Shown: positions 52,545 through 61,858 of the stretch, piece after piece
Layout of the letters: the number at the start of each line of letters is the position of its first letter
How positions within the stretch are numbered: position 1 is the first letter of the stretch
Source: an uncultured Coriobacteriaceae bacterium
GTDB lineage: Bacteria; Actinomycetota; Coriobacteriia; Coriobacteriales; Coriobacteriaceae
NCBI GenBank assembly: GCA_944320725.1
Contig: CALUIM010000004.1
Coordinates: 1 to 64,000, forward strand
Direction of reading: 5' to 3'
DNA length: 64,000 nt
Position numbers and translations under genes: made by a program
Notes under the pieces: model-generated
What the model saw: the letters and a program-made list of their open reading frames with translations, nothing else
Told to the model about the DNA's origin: nothing
Database searches by the model: none

Positions 52545-53903
52545 ATGGCTATGCGAGCGCTGCAGGGTAAAACCTATTTCATTCGTACCTTTGGTTGCCA
52601 GATGAACCTTCACGACGCCGAGCGCGTTAGTGGTGAGCTCGATGCGTGCGGGTGCCTTTCGGTTTCAGATCCGGCCGAGGCAGATATCGTTGTCTTCATG
52701 ACGTGCTGCGTTCGCGAGGCGGCAGATCAGCGCCTGTATGGTCAGTGCAACTCCTGCAAGAGCCTTCCGGCGCCTCCATCTGGCAAACGCGTGGTTGCCG
52801 TTGGCGGCTGCATCGCACAACGTGACGGTGAAGGACTGCTCGTTAACGTCGATAATGTGAACGTTATTTTCGGCACGCATGCCATTGCTCATGTCTCTGA
52901 GCTCATCGAGGCGGCATTCGAAGATGACGAGCGGCATATCCTCACCGCAGAAGATGCCTCGGGCTCTGCAACCGCTATGCCGTGGCATCGAGCAACCTCG
53001 TATCATGCCTGGGTTCCCATCATGACGGGTTGCAATAACTTCTGCAGCTACTGCATCGTTCCCTACGTGCGCGGCAGGGAGAAGAGCCGTACCTTCGAGG
53101 AGATTGTCGATGAGGTTACCGGCTTGGCCCGCATTGGTGTACGTGAGGTCACGCTGTTAGGCCAGAACGTGAACTCCTATGGGCGCGACCGGTATGGAGC
53201 GCCGCGTTTCGCTGAGCTGCTGCGTGCCGTGGGGGAAACAGGTGTTGAGCGCATCCGGTTTACCTCATCGCATCCTAAAGACTTGCTTCCCGAGACCATT
53301 GCGGCCATGGCTGAGGTTCCTGCGGTTATGCCGCATCTGCATCTTGCTGTGCAATCGGGTTCGACGAGGATACTTCATGAGATGAATCGTCGCTACACAC
53401 GCGAGGACTATCTATCGCTTGTCCACCAGGTTCGCGAGCGCATCCCCGAGATTGCCCTTACAACCGACATCATCGTTGGGTTTCCGGGGGAGACGGAAGA
53501 GGATTTCCTAGAAACCCTCTCCTTGGCTCGTGAAGTGGGCTACGCTCAGGCGTTCACCTTCATCTATTCGCGTCGCGAAGGAACGCCAGCGGCTCGCATT
53601 CCCGACGACACGCCTCGCGAGGTTATCCTCGACCGGTTTGATCGCTTGGTTTCGGTGATTGAAGATACCGCCTTCGCCTTCAACCAGGTTGAACTCGGTC
53701 GCCGTGTTCCGGTACTTGTTGAGGGGACTTCGAAGAAAAACCCGCATATGCTGCAGGGCAAGAGCCCCAAAAACCAAACCGTTCATGCACCGTTGCCCGA
53801 GGGCGCATCGCTCGACGATTACCTCGGTCGCATCGTTGATATCGATGTCGACACGGCGCGCACGTGGTATCTTTCTGGCTCGTTGGCGAGCGATCCGCGA
53901 TGA
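52545..53903 (+). CDS. miaB: tRNA-2-methylthio-N6-dimethylallyladenosine synthase
   Basis: 452 residues, ATG at 52545 with AAGGGGGAG upstream. UPF0004 domain TFGCQMNLHDAERVSG and MTCCVREAADQR, Cys in GGCIAQ, then the radical SAM motif IMTGCNNFCSYCIVPYVRGREKSR and a TRAM domain. It adds the methylthio group to i6A37, the product of MiaA, whose gene overlaps the stop by ATGA. Confidence 0.95.
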   Translation: MAMRALQGKTYFIRTFGCQMNLHDAERVSGELDACGCLSVSDPAEADIVVFMTCCVREAADQRLYGQCNSCKSLPAPPSGKRVVAVGGCIAQRDGEGLLVNVDNVNVIFGTHAIAHVSELIEAAFEDDERHILTAEDASGSATAMPWHRATSYHAWVPIMTGCNNFCSYCIVPYVRGREKSRTFEEIVDEVTGLARIGVREVTLLGQNVNSYGRDRYGAPRFAELLRAVGETGVERIRFTSSHPKDLLPETIAAMAEVPAVMPHLHLAVQSGSTRILHEMNRRYTREDYLSLVHQVRERIPEIALTTDIIVGFPGETEEDFLETLSLAREVGYAQAFTFIYSRREGTPAARIPDDTPREVILDRFDRLVSVIEDTAFAFNQVELGRRVPVLVEGTSKKNPHMLQGKSPKNQTVHAPLPEGASLDDYLGRIVDIDVDTARTWYLSGSLASDPR

Positions 53904-54817
53904 TCGACGCCGTTGCCATCGTAGGTCCTACGGCTGTTGGCAAAAGCGCTGTCGCCGATCGCGTGGCACGCCAGCTCGATTCGTGTGTCATTTCGGCTGA
54001 CTCGATGCAAATCTATCGCGGCATGGATATCGGCACCGCGAAAACACCATCTGAGGAACGGCTTGTTCCCTTGCTTATGGTCGATGTCGTCGATCCTGGT
54101 GTTCCATATTCCGCTGCGCTTTATCAACGTGATGCCCGCGCTTGCATCGACAACGTACGCCAGGATGGAAAGCTCCCCGTTGTCTGTGGAGGAACGGGGC
54201 TTTATCTTCGTGCTGCTCTCGACGATATGTCGTTTCCCTCGGGCGAGCTCGATTCCGTGATGCGCCATCACTATGATGCGCTGGCCGAGCAGCTTGGGCC
54301 TCAGGGCATCCATGACCTGCTTGCGCAGCGCGATCCCGCTAGCGCTGCCGTGATTCATCCCCACAACGTTAAACGGACTATCCGTGCTCTTGAGATGCTC
54401 GATGAGGGCATTTCGTACGCGAAGCAAAAACAGGGCTTTGCTGCGCATACGCCTTGGTATGAGACGCGGTATTTAGGGCTAACAATGGAGCGCGCCGTAC
54501 TCTATGAGCGCATCGATGCACGTGTTGACCTCATGATGGATCAAGGCCTTCTTGATGAGGTGCGCGCGCTTGTTGCGCGTGGCCTTGGCGATGCGCTTAC
54601 CGCCCAGCAAGCGATCGGGTATAAAGAGCTCATTGACCACCTCAACGGCTCGATCTCTCTTGCGGAGGCAGTTGAGCTCATCAAGATGCGTTCGCGCCGC
54701 TATGCTAAACGCCAGCTATCATGGTTCCGTCGCGATGAACGCATTACGTGGATCGATATGGATGACTATTCGGTCGATGATGCTGCACGCTTGATTCTTG
54801 AAGCGATTGAGGCGTAA
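53900..54817 (+). CDS. miaA: tRNA dimethylallyltransferase
   Basis: 305 residues. P-loop VGPTAVGKSAVAD, SADSMQIYRGMDIGTAK, VVCGGTGLYLRAALDD, then NVKRTIRALEM and AIGYKELIDHL, KMRSRRYAKRQLSWFRRD. It prenylates A37 of tRNAs reading U-starting codons. Translationally coupled to miaB. Confidence 0.96.
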   Translation: MIDAVAIVGPTAVGKSAVADRVARQLDSCVISADSMQIYRGMDIGTAKTPSEERLVPLLMVDVVDPGVPYSAALYQRDARACIDNVRQDGKLPVVCGGTGLYLRAALDDMSFPSGELDSVMRHHYDALAEQLGPQGIHDLLAQRDPASAAVIHPHNVKRTIRALEMLDEGISYAKQKQGFAAHTPWYETRYLGLTMERAVLYERIDARVDLMMDQGLLDEVRALVARGLGDALTAQQAIGYKELIDHLNGSISLAEAVELIKMRSRRYAKRQLSWFRRDERITWIDMDDYSVDDAARLILEAIEA

Positions 54818-54820
54818 ATC

Positions 54821-56119
54821 ATGGCGCGGTTTCCCTTTGTTTCTACTACGCCTGCTCCCGAACGTGCCGTACTTGTTGGTATTGAGCGCCATGATGATAC
54901 GTGGCCTCTTGAGCGATCACTTGACGAGTTGTGTCGCCTGGCCGAAACGGCAGGAGCGCAAGAGGTCGCACGCATCACGCAGCGTCTCGATCGACCCAGT
55001 CCGCGTACGCTCATCGGCTCAGGTAAAGTTGTAGAGCTCTGTTCGTTGGTTCGTCGCGTTGATGCTGACGTTGTCATATTTGATGACGAACTATCTCCGT
55101 CCCAGCAATCGAATCTTGAGCGAGCAGTAGGGGAGCCGGTTAAGATCATCGATCGCACGGCGCTCATTCTTGATATCTTCGGCCTGCATGCGCGTACGCG
55201 TGAAGGTCGTCTTCAGGTTCAGCTCGCTCAGCTGCAATATCTGCTACCTCGCCTGCGGGGCATGTGGAGTCACCTGGCTAAAGAACAAACGAGAGGCGGA
55301 ATTGGCTCTCGCTTTGGTCAGGGTGAAAGCCAGCTTGAAGTTGATCGACGTCTTATCAGAAACCGTATTTCCGCGCTCAGGCGCGAGCTCCGTGACCTTG
55401 AAAAGCGTCGTTGTGTGCAATCTAAGAGTCGCGTTGCATCTCCTGCGCTCCGCGTTGCACTTGCAGGATATACCAATGCTGGCAAATCAACCTTGCTGAA
55501 CAAGCTCACCGGTTCTCGTGTCCTGGCTCAAGATAAGCTCTTCGCTACGCTTGATCCCACAACGCGTGCCTATAAGCTTCCCGGCGGCAGGGTGATTACG
55601 ATTACCGACACGGTCGGGTTTATCCAGAAGCTTCCCCACGGGTTGGTCGAAGCGTTTAAATCGACGCTATCAGAGGTGCGCGAAGCAGATGTGATTTTGA
55701 CCGTGGTTGATGCATCCGATGACGATTTTCCGCGTCATATCGAGGCTGTTGAGCACGTTCTTCGCGAGATCGATGCGCATGAGATACCCACGATCATTGT
55801 TTTCAATAAGGTTGATCTCTGTTCCTGTGACGAGCTTGGGCGTCTCGAGCTGCGTTATCGTGATGCATGCTTTGTATCCTCGGTTACCGGTTATGGAATC
55901 GATGCCCTCTGTGAGCAGATTGCGAGCAAGGCAACGGCGCTTGATGAAGCTATCGACGTCTTAATCCCGTTTCAAGAAGGCGCACTCCGTACCTTGATTC
56001 ACGAACAAGGTACCGTGATGGCGGAAACGTTCGAGGAGGACGGGTACCACCTTGTAGCACGCGTACCGAAGCGTATTGCATCACCGCTGCGCCGTTTCGA
56101 CGTGCATTCAGTTGAATAG
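54821..56119 (+). CDS. hflX: Ribosome-associated GTPase HflX
   Basis: 432 residues. N-terminal HflX domain (GSGKVVELCSLVRRVDADVV, FDDELSPSQQSNLE, then LQVQLAQLQYLLPRL), coiled coil, and G domain (ALAGYTNAGKSTLLNKL, FATLDPTTRAYKLP, TDTVGFIQKLPHGLVEAFKSTL, NKVDL). It splits stalled 70S ribosomes. It follows miaA by three bases. Its end overlaps the convergent membrane gene by 12 bp. Confidence 0.95.
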   Translation: MARFPFVSTTPAPERAVLVGIERHDDTWPLERSLDELCRLAETAGAQEVARITQRLDRPSPRTLIGSGKVVELCSLVRRVDADVVIFDDELSPSQQSNLERAVGEPVKIIDRTALILDIFGLHARTREGRLQVQLAQLQYLLPRLRGMWSHLAKEQTRGGIGSRFGQGESQLEVDRRLIRNRISALRRELRDLEKRRCVQSKSRVASPALRVALAGYTNAGKSTLLNKLTGSRVLAQDKLFATLDPTTRAYKLPGGRVITITDTVGFIQKLPHGLVEAFKSTLSEVREADVILTVVDASDDDFPRHIEAVEHVLREIDAHEIPTIIVFNKVDLCSCDELGRLELRYRDACFVSSVTGYGIDALCEQIASKATALDEAIDVLIPFQEGALRTLIHEQGTVMAETFEEDGYHLVARVPKRIASPLRRFDVHSVE

Positions 56120-56839
56120 GATGCTGCACATAAGAAGAAGTATCGGCTGGTGCGCAAGGTAGATCACCAAGCTATGACGTCCTATAAAGGCAAGTGGCGG
56201 GATACGGTTCACATACATCCAGGTTGGATAGGCTGCAACGTGCTCACGATGCCATCGAGCCCCACATGCTCCTATGAGATAGAGAAAGCAATAGGGGAGC
56301 AGTGGGTAGTAATCGCCCGAGGAAAAGGATGCTGAGGGAAGCCCCAACCAAGCAAGGCACTCAACCTCATAACACCCCTGAGGAACCGTATAGGTAGCTA
56401 CAAAAAGCACAAGGAATAGAACGATAAGCAACCGCGCTTCGATATGTTTGAGAGCACGCTCTGCAGCACACCAAAGAAGCGTGCAGGCGCTCATGCAGTA
56501 GAGGATGCCGAAGCTCACAGCAGTATCGACGCTTGCTACTGATGTTACACCAAATACTATGAAAGCAGCTGCACCATACAGAAATCCTCGCTTGAGATTG
56601 TTGCGGGAAAGCGACGTCATCCATCCGGCAAGCACTAAAAAGGTCCAGCTAATTGAGGCGCGCCATATCGTTTGGAAGATGGTCCCCGCGAACCAGGGCA
56701 TCGGCACGGCGTACAGATAGGCAAGGTCATAGCATGCGTGAAACAACACCATCGAGATGATGGTGAAACCGCGCAGCACATCAAAGAAGACGATGCGCTG
56801 CGCGTGTTGAATCTCAGTGGACATTCCGTGCTTAGCCAT
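56108..56839 (-). CDS. Multi-pass membrane protein, HGSNAT-catalytic/DUF1624-like
   Basis: 243 residues with six or seven hydrophobic helices. The start FFDVLRGFTIISMVLFHACYDL and the ending FIGRHSLVIYLAHQPIL match the heparan-alpha-glucosaminide N-acetyltransferase-like (DUF1624) family, which overlaps with acyltransferase-3 proteins. The substrate is unknown. Its start overlaps the lexA stop (TAATG), so it is probably co-transcribed with lexA and hence SOS-responsive, an unexpected partner. Confidence 0.8.
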   Translation of the reverse strand: MAKHGMSTEIQHAQRIVFFDVLRGFTIISMVLFHACYDLAYLYAVPMPWFAGTIFQTIWRASISWTFLVLAGWMTSLSRNNLKRGFLYGAAAFIVFGVTSVASVDTAVSFGILYCMSACTLLWCAAERALKHIEARLLIVLFLVLFVATYTVPQGCYEVECLAWLGLPSASFSSGDYYPLLPYCFLYLIGACGARWHREHVAAYPTWMYVNRIPPLAFIGRHSLVIYLAHQPILLLMCSILFN

Positions 56840-57480
56840 TACGAGAAGCGTCTCATGAGCGCGACAACTTTGCCAAGAATGACTGGATTCTTAACGTAGA
56901 TGGGCTCCATCGTGTCGTTCTCCGGTTGGAGACGAACGACACCCTGCTCCTTGTAAAAGGTTTTTACGGTTGCCTCGCCGTCGATCATGGCAACAACGAT
57001 TTCGCCGTTCATAGCGCTTTTCTGCTCTCGAACCACAATGTAGTCTCCATTGTAGATGCCAACATTGATCATCGAGTTGCCGTGAACCTCAAGAACAAAT
57101 GAACAGGAATCGGTCGTGATTTCCGTAGGAAGCGTAAAGGTGTCCTCTACGTTTTGCTCAGCAAGGATGGGCATCCCAGCGGCAACCCTCCCAACAAGTG
57201 GTAGAGAAACGGTTCCGCGATCTGGCGACTCTTTTACCTCTGCAAGCGAAGCCGATGTCCCATCCTCATTGAAGAGCTCGAGTGCGCGCGGCTTGGTGGC
57301 ATCGCGCTTGATGAGCCCTCGAGCCTCAAGAGCGGATAGATGTGCGTGCACCGTAGAAGGAGAGGAGAGACCAACCGCGGCCGCCATCTCGCGTACGCTG
57401 GGCGGATATCCCTTTTCAAGTTGATACGAGCGTATGAAGTCGTAGATTTGCTGTTGGCGCTTCGTGATTTTCCGTGCCAT
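56839..57480 (-). CDS. lexA: SOS repressor LexA
   Basis: 213 residues from 57480. N-terminal winged HTH (KRQQQIYDFIRSYQLEKGYP, then PSVREMAAAVGLSSPSTVHAHLSAL), cleavage-site region VAAGMPILAEQ, and the Ser/Lys catalytic dyad in VHGNSMIN and DGEATVKTF. It represses recA, itself and the divergent gene through the boxes just upstream. Confidence 0.97.
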   Translation of the reverse strand: MARKITKRQQQIYDFIRSYQLEKGYPPSVREMAAAVGLSSPSTVHAHLSALEARGLIKRDATKPRALELFNEDGTSASLAEVKESPDRGTVSLPLVGRVAAGMPILAEQNVEDTFTLPTEITTDSCSFVLEVHGNSMINVGIYNGDYIVVREQKSAMNGEIVVAMIDGEATVKTFYKEQGVVRLQPENDTMEPIYVKNPVILGKVVALMRRFS

Positions 57481-57496
57481 GGTGACTCCTCTCACT

Positions 57497-57570
57497 CGAA
57501 CAAACATTTGTTCGTTTTTTCCTTGACAGGAACAACTGTTCGAGCATAATAATATACGAACACTCGTTCT
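57497..57570. promoter_or_regulatory. Divergent lexA/yneA SOS promoter with LexA boxes
   Basis: Three LexA-type sites: an extended dyad CGAAC-N8-GTTCG (57497-57514), GGAACAACTGTTCG (57529-57542) and CGAACACTCGTTCT (57557-57570). A rightward promoter overlaps them: TTGACA (57523-57528), 16-bp spacer, CATAAT (57545-57550). The second box sits in the spacer. Confidence 0.8.
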
Positions 57571-57633
57571 CGCGCTACAAGAATTTGTCCGAACGGTGCG
57601 ATATACCTCATATCACCGAAGAGAGGAGCTCAC

Positions 57634-58065
57634 ATGACTACGCAATATCCAACCGTTCACGGCAATCTCGCACTGAAGGCAGAATCCGCTTCTGCGCCTC
57701 GATTTACGGTTATTAACGGTTCTGGCGCTGGTCGTCGCACGATATGCACGCAAGCGCCTGTCGCAGCACCTGTACATCTTCCACGTGCGCTGGCAGCCGC
57801 TATTATTATTGCAATCGTGCTCGCATGCCTTGCAACCGCATATGCGGTCCTTCATACAGAGCAGCAGGCATTCAACGCTGCAATTTCGAGCGAGCAGCTC
57901 GAAAGGGTCGAGGTAACAGGCGGAGATTCCCTGTGGTCAATCGCCGCGACACATCCTATCGCGGGGCTTAACACCTCTGAGGTTGCAGACGCTATTCAAT
58001 CGATCAACGGCCTTGATTCTGGCACGCTGCAGCCTGGCATGGAGCTGCAGGTTCCGGTCTCGTAG
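57634..58065 (+). CDS. YneA-like SOS cell-division suppressor (LysM protein)
   Basis: 143 residues, GAGAGGAG upstream. A cytoplasmic N-terminus of about 50 residues, one membrane helix (ALAAAIIIAIVLACLATAYA), and a LysM-like domain (VTGGDSLWSIAATHP, then INGLDSGTLQPGMELQVP). Gene position opposite lexA, LexA boxes in the promoter and membrane-LysM architecture match YneA/DivS-type division inhibitors. Sequence identity to a specific family member is not claimed. Confidence 0.8.
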   Translation: MTTQYPTVHGNLALKAESASAPRFTVINGSGAGRRTICTQAPVAAPVHLPRALAAAIIIAIVLACLATAYAVLHTEQQAFNAAISSEQLERVEVTGGDSLWSIAATHPIAGLNTSEVADAIQSINGLDSGTLQPGMELQVPVS

Positions 58066-58163
58066 CCTCTTTGTTTCCGTCATGCACAATATATAGTGAA
58101 ATAGGCGGTATTTACCTCAACCTGTGCTATCCTTGTCAAGTTATTATCCGGCAAGGAGGTTTG

Positions 58164-58607
58164 ATGCGCTGTCCTAAATGTGGTCATGAGGATACGAGAG
58201 TCATCGATTCCCGCATGCAGGACACGACGAACGCCATCAAGCGCCGGCGTGAATGCCGTTCCTGCGGATACCGGTTTACCACGTTCGAGCGCTGCGAAGA
58301 TCCCATCGAGGTCATTAAAAGTGACGGTTCTACGCAGCCCTTTGATCGAAACAAGCTGCTCGTTGGCCTCATGAGAGCAACTTCCAAGCGCGATATAGAT
58401 CTTACCGAGCTCAACGCACTTATCGACGATATTGAGCTTGAGCTCAGAGGTCGTACCTTGCGCGCGGTCTCATCGCACGATATTGGCGACATGGTGCTCA
58501 AACGTCTTGAGCGCCTTGACAAGGTCGCCTATATTCGCTTTGCATCGGTCTATCGCGATTTTAAAGATATCGATGAGTTTCTTGAAGAACTCGATAAGTT
58601 AAGGTGA
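58164..58607 (+). CDS. nrdR: Transcriptional repressor NrdR
   Basis: 147 residues, ATG at 58164 behind AAGGAGG. Zinc ribbon MRCPKCGHEDTRVIDSR with the second pair CRSCGYRFTTFER, then the ATP-cone (VIKSDGSTQPFDRNKLLVGL). It represses ribonucleotide reductase genes in response to dATP. dut follows after three bases, so dNTP control and dUTP removal are co-transcribed. Confidence 0.96.
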   Translation: MRCPKCGHEDTRVIDSRMQDTTNAIKRRRECRSCGYRFTTFERCEDPIEVIKSDGSTQPFDRNKLLVGLMRATSKRDIDLTELNALIDDIELELRGRTLRAVSSHDIGDMVLKRLERLDKVAYIRFASVYRDFKDIDEFLEELDKLR

Positions 58608-58610
58608 CCT

Positions 58611-59054
58611 ATGGCTGCTATTGATGTGCGTATTAAGCGGCTCGACGACACTGTCGAGCTCCCGAGTTATGCCTATACCGGAGATGCCGGACTGGATCTA
58701 CGTGCGAATGAATCGGTGGACATCCGCCCTTATGAGCGTGTGCTGATTTCTACAGGCTTGGCTATCGCGCTTCCTGATGGCTATGCGGGCTTTGTTCAGC
58801 CGCGCAGTGGCATGGCGCTCAAGCAGGGCCTTTCTATAGCGAATACACCCGGCTTGATCGATGCGCATTATCGTGGTGAACTTAAAATCATCGCTGTAAA
58901 TCTCGATGCGCACAACACGATTCATATCGAGCGCGGTGAGCGTATCGCGCAGCTTGTTATTCAAGAGGTGCCAGTCGTTACCCTCGTTGAAGTTGATGAA
59001 CTCGACGAGACAGACCGTGGCGCCGGCGGTTTTGGTTCCAGCGGCGTTCAGTAA
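58611..59054 (+). CDS. dut: dUTP diphosphatase
   Basis: 147 residues. Trimeric dUTPase motifs: AGDAGLDLRANE-like motif 1, QPRSGMALKQGLSIANTPGLID (motifs 2-3), ERIAQLVIQ (motif 4) and the C-terminal RGAGGFGSSG (motif 5). It removes dUTP and makes dUMP. Coupled to nrdR. Confidence 0.96.
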   Translation: MAAIDVRIKRLDDTVELPSYAYTGDAGLDLRANESVDIRPYERVLISTGLAIALPDGYAGFVQPRSGMALKQGLSIANTPGLIDAHYRGELKIIAVNLDAHNTIHIERGERIAQLVIQEVPVVTLVEVDELDETDRGAGGFGSSGVQ

Positions 59055-59102
59055 ACGCCGGAACATAGATCGAAGAACAAACATCAAGGAAAAGGGGAGT
59101 AG

Positions 59103-60416
59103 ATGGATACGTTCTTCAAATTATCCGAGCGCGGCTCGAGCTCAGCTACTGAGGTGCGCGCCGGCCTGACCACGTTTTTGGCCATGGCCTACATCATCGT
59201 GGTCAACCCGAGCATTCTTTCTGCTGCGGGCATCCCGAGCGGCGCCGCCGTTACGGCGACCTGCATCGGCGCCGCGATCATGACGATTGCGATGGGTATT
59301 TTCTCGAATCGTCCGCTTGCGTGCGCTTCCGGCATGGGCATCAACTCGATCGTTGCCTTCACGCTCTGTGGCGCGATGGGATATGGATGGCAGACCGCCA
59401 TGGCCGTCATCTTCATCGAGGGCATCGCGATTCTCATCCTGGTGCTTTGTGGTCTGCGCGAAGCAATCATGGACGCAATTCCTGTCTCGCTGCGTCATGG
59501 CATCTCCATTGGTCTCGGCCTTTTCATCGCGATGATCGGTCTCAAGGATGCCGGCATCATCGTTGCCAACGAGTCCACGATGGTTGCCCTTGGCGACGTG
59601 ACCTCCGGTGCGTTCATCGTGGGCGTCATCTCGATCGTGCTCTCGGTCATCCTGTACTCGATGAAGGTCAAGGGCGCCCTGCTGTGGGGCATCGTCATTG
59701 CTGCCGTCATTGGTATTCCGCTGCAGGTCACGCCGATCCCGACTGGTATCGTGGCTCCGCTTGACTTTTCGACTTTCGCTGCGCCTATGCAGGATGCCGG
59801 CAACGGCGTCATGGGCATCGTTGAGGCCGCGACCACGCCGTCGCTTCTGTTGTTTGCGTTCTCGCTTATGATGAGCGACTTCTTTGACACCATGGGTACC
59901 GCCATGGCTGTTGCGAAGCAGGGCGAGTTCCTCACCGAGGATGGCAAGGTTGAGGACATCCGTCCCATTCTCGTGGTCGACTCGATTGCCGCTGCTGTGG
60001 GTGGTTTCTTCGGCGCTTCGTCCATCACCACGTTCGTTGAGAGCTCTTCGGGTGCCGCTGACGGCGGTCGCACGGGTCTTACCTCGATCGTCACGGGCGT
60101 GCTCTTCCTGCTCGCCGCATTCCTTTCGCCGGTTATCAGCTGCATTCCTTCTGCGGCCACCTGCGGCGCGCTTGTTTTCGTGGGCTTCTTGATGATGAGC
60201 GATGTCGTTGATATCGACTGGAGCGACGTCCTCGAGGGCTTCCCGACGTTCATGATCATCGCGGGCATTCCGTTCACGTACTCCATTTCGAACGGCATTG
60301 GCCTTGGTTTCATCACCTACATCATCGTTGCTGTGGTGACCGGCAAGGTTAAGGAGATCCGTCCGCTCATGTGGGTCGCAGGCGTCGCGTTCCTGGCGTA
60401 CTTCTTGATGCTCTAA
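59103..60416 (+). CDS. NCS2-family purine permease (AzgA-like)
   Basis: 437 residues with about 12-14 hydrophobic helices. AzgA-type motifs: EVRAGLTTFLAMAYIIVVNP at the start, ACASGMGINSIVAF, FSLMMSDFFDTMGTAMAVA, and FFGASSITTFVESSSGAADGGRTGLTS. This COG2252 group takes up adenine, guanine or hypoxanthine by proton symport. AGGAAAAGGGGAG precedes the start. No purine riboswitch fits into the 48-base gap after dut. Confidence 0.93.
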   Translation: MDTFFKLSERGSSSATEVRAGLTTFLAMAYIIVVNPSILSAAGIPSGAAVTATCIGAAIMTIAMGIFSNRPLACASGMGINSIVAFTLCGAMGYGWQTAMAVIFIEGIAILILVLCGLREAIMDAIPVSLRHGISIGLGLFIAMIGLKDAGIIVANESTMVALGDVTSGAFIVGVISIVLSVILYSMKVKGALLWGIVIAAVIGIPLQVTPIPTGIVAPLDFSTFAAPMQDAGNGVMGIVEAATTPSLLLFAFSLMMSDFFDTMGTAMAVAKQGEFLTEDGKVEDIRPILVVDSIAAAVGGFFGASSITTFVESSSGAADGGRTGLTSIVTGVLFLLAAFLSPVISCIPSAATCGALVFVGFLMMSDVVDIDWSDVLEGFPTFMIIAGIPFTYSISNGIGLGFITYIIVAVVTGKVKEIRPLMWVAGVAFLAYFLML

Positions 60417-60441
60417 GCATCTCATAGCGAATTTGCTTATG

Positions 60442-60470
60442 TGGGGATCCGTTCATACGGGTCCCCATTT
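60442..60470. terminator. Terminator between the permease and convergent glycosyltransferase
   Basis: 6-bp core stem (60442-60447 with 60462-60467), partly extended, followed by a T-run on the plus strand. Confidence 0.65.
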
Positions 60471-60478
60471 TCATGCGA

Positions 60479-61732
60479 TTAGCGTGTGTGAGCTGGTTTT
60501 CCACCGAGATAGAACTCGGCAAAATGCTTCTCTCGCTGCTTATTCACACCTACAAGCTGCATCGTGGCTGCAACGATGTCATCAGCAGCCGATGGTCTCC
60601 GCAGTGCGTTTGCGTTGATAAGCATGGCACGAATTGACTCAGGGTTCTTGTGCAGATGCTTAAGAGCAATGATGAGCTCGCGTGCAGTCGTGGCATGCAT
60701 GGCGGCGCCAAACGATGTGAGCATCGTGGTATTCGCCTTCTCTTGTCCATAGGACTTACCCAGCAAGATCATGGGTAGCTGTGCGCATAGGCACTCAGTA
60801 ACCGAGAGACCGCCTGATTTAAGAATTGCCAAGCTCGAGGCATGCATGAGTGCCGCCATATCTTCAACGTAGTCCATAACGCGCACGTTATCGAGCTTCA
60901 TGGCCCCAAAGAGCGTTTTGAGTCGATTCGAATATTCAGCATCTTTACCTGGCAAAAAGACAAAATACATGTCTTCAAGTCCACGTAAAAACGGAATCGT
61001 TTGTTCAATTGCGGTACGGAATCGGACGTAAGGCTGGGGGAGACTCGCTCCGGCTAGCACAAGCACAATCGTCTTATCCTGGGGCAGCCCAAATTTCTCT
61101 CGGCATGCTTCGGCGGATTCAGAAACTTCAAACCCCTGTCGTACGGGAATGCCGGTTATCTTGATACAAGACTCGGGAACTTTGCGCGGACGCAGCGTTT
61201 CTGCCATGAACTCGGTGCCCACACAGAACAAATCGGTCTCAAGATGAGGCCACCAGCCCTCGATTTCGTAATCCGTTGGCACGCAGACAATGGGGTAGTC
61301 GACATCGCAGATCATGCGCGCGCCAACCGCTACATTTGCTGCGGTGATATGCGTAGCGATAACGGCAAGGGGACGTTTCTGTTCAACATAGTCATTGAAA
61401 CTAGGAAACATGATACGCGACCACCCGGTGCCGCCGCCCCAAAGGATTCGTCCCGTGAGCGTATAGCGCCAGGTGATATCGTAGATGGGTCTCGTTGCCC
61501 CCGTAAACGATGCCGCCGTTTTATTGCCATCGAATTTGATGCGACCAAAGTCGAGGATGTCTAAGACGTCAACCTCGACATCCTCGGGCACGCCAAGCTG
61601 GCCTCGAAGACGATCGACTGCTTGAGCTACCGCTTGTGCTGCGGCTTTATGACCAGAGCCCACCGAGGCATGCATGATGGTGATGACGGGGCGCCGAGCG
61701 GACGCGATATCATCTTCCAACTTGTCTGTCAT
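60479..61732 (-). CDS. MGDG synthase-like glycosyltransferase
   Basis: 417 residues. N-terminal MGDG-synthase motif HASVGSGHKAAAQAVAQAV, then VPTDYEIEGWWPHLETDLF and a GT28-type C-terminal donor site (AILKSGGLSVTECLCAQLPMIL). This architecture is shared by processive diacylglycerol glucosyltransferases (UgtP) that make glycolipid anchors for lipoteichoic acid-like polymers. The exact sugar is not predictable. Divergent from trxB. Confidence 0.87.
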   Translation of the reverse strand: MTDKLEDDIASARRPVITIMHASVGSGHKAAAQAVAQAVDRLRGQLGVPEDVEVDVLDILDFGRIKFDGNKTAASFTGATRPIYDITWRYTLTGRILWGGGTGWSRIMFPSFNDYVEQKRPLAVIATHITAANVAVGARMICDVDYPIVCVPTDYEIEGWWPHLETDLFCVGTEFMAETLRPRKVPESCIKITGIPVRQGFEVSESAEACREKFGLPQDKTIVLVLAGASLPQPYVRFRTAIEQTIPFLRGLEDMYFVFLPGKDAEYSNRLKTLFGAMKLDNVRVMDYVEDMAALMHASSLAILKSGGLSVTECLCAQLPMILLGKSYGQEKANTTMLTSFGAAMHATTARELIIALKHLHKNPESIRAMLINANALRRPSAADDIVAATMQLVGVNKQREKHFAEFYLGGKPAHTR

Positions 61733-61858
61733 AGGTTCTCCTCGGACGGGTACACGAATAGATATTGTACGTCATCAACCGAACCCGTTCGTATCGATGG
61801 CGCGATATATTAAGAGAACGTACAAGTTGGATTCATACCTTAAAGGGGTGACGAGGAT

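Noticed and set aside
59055-59102. Purine riboswitch before the permease
   Set aside because: Only 48 bases separate dut from the permease start, too few for the aptamer plus expression platform.
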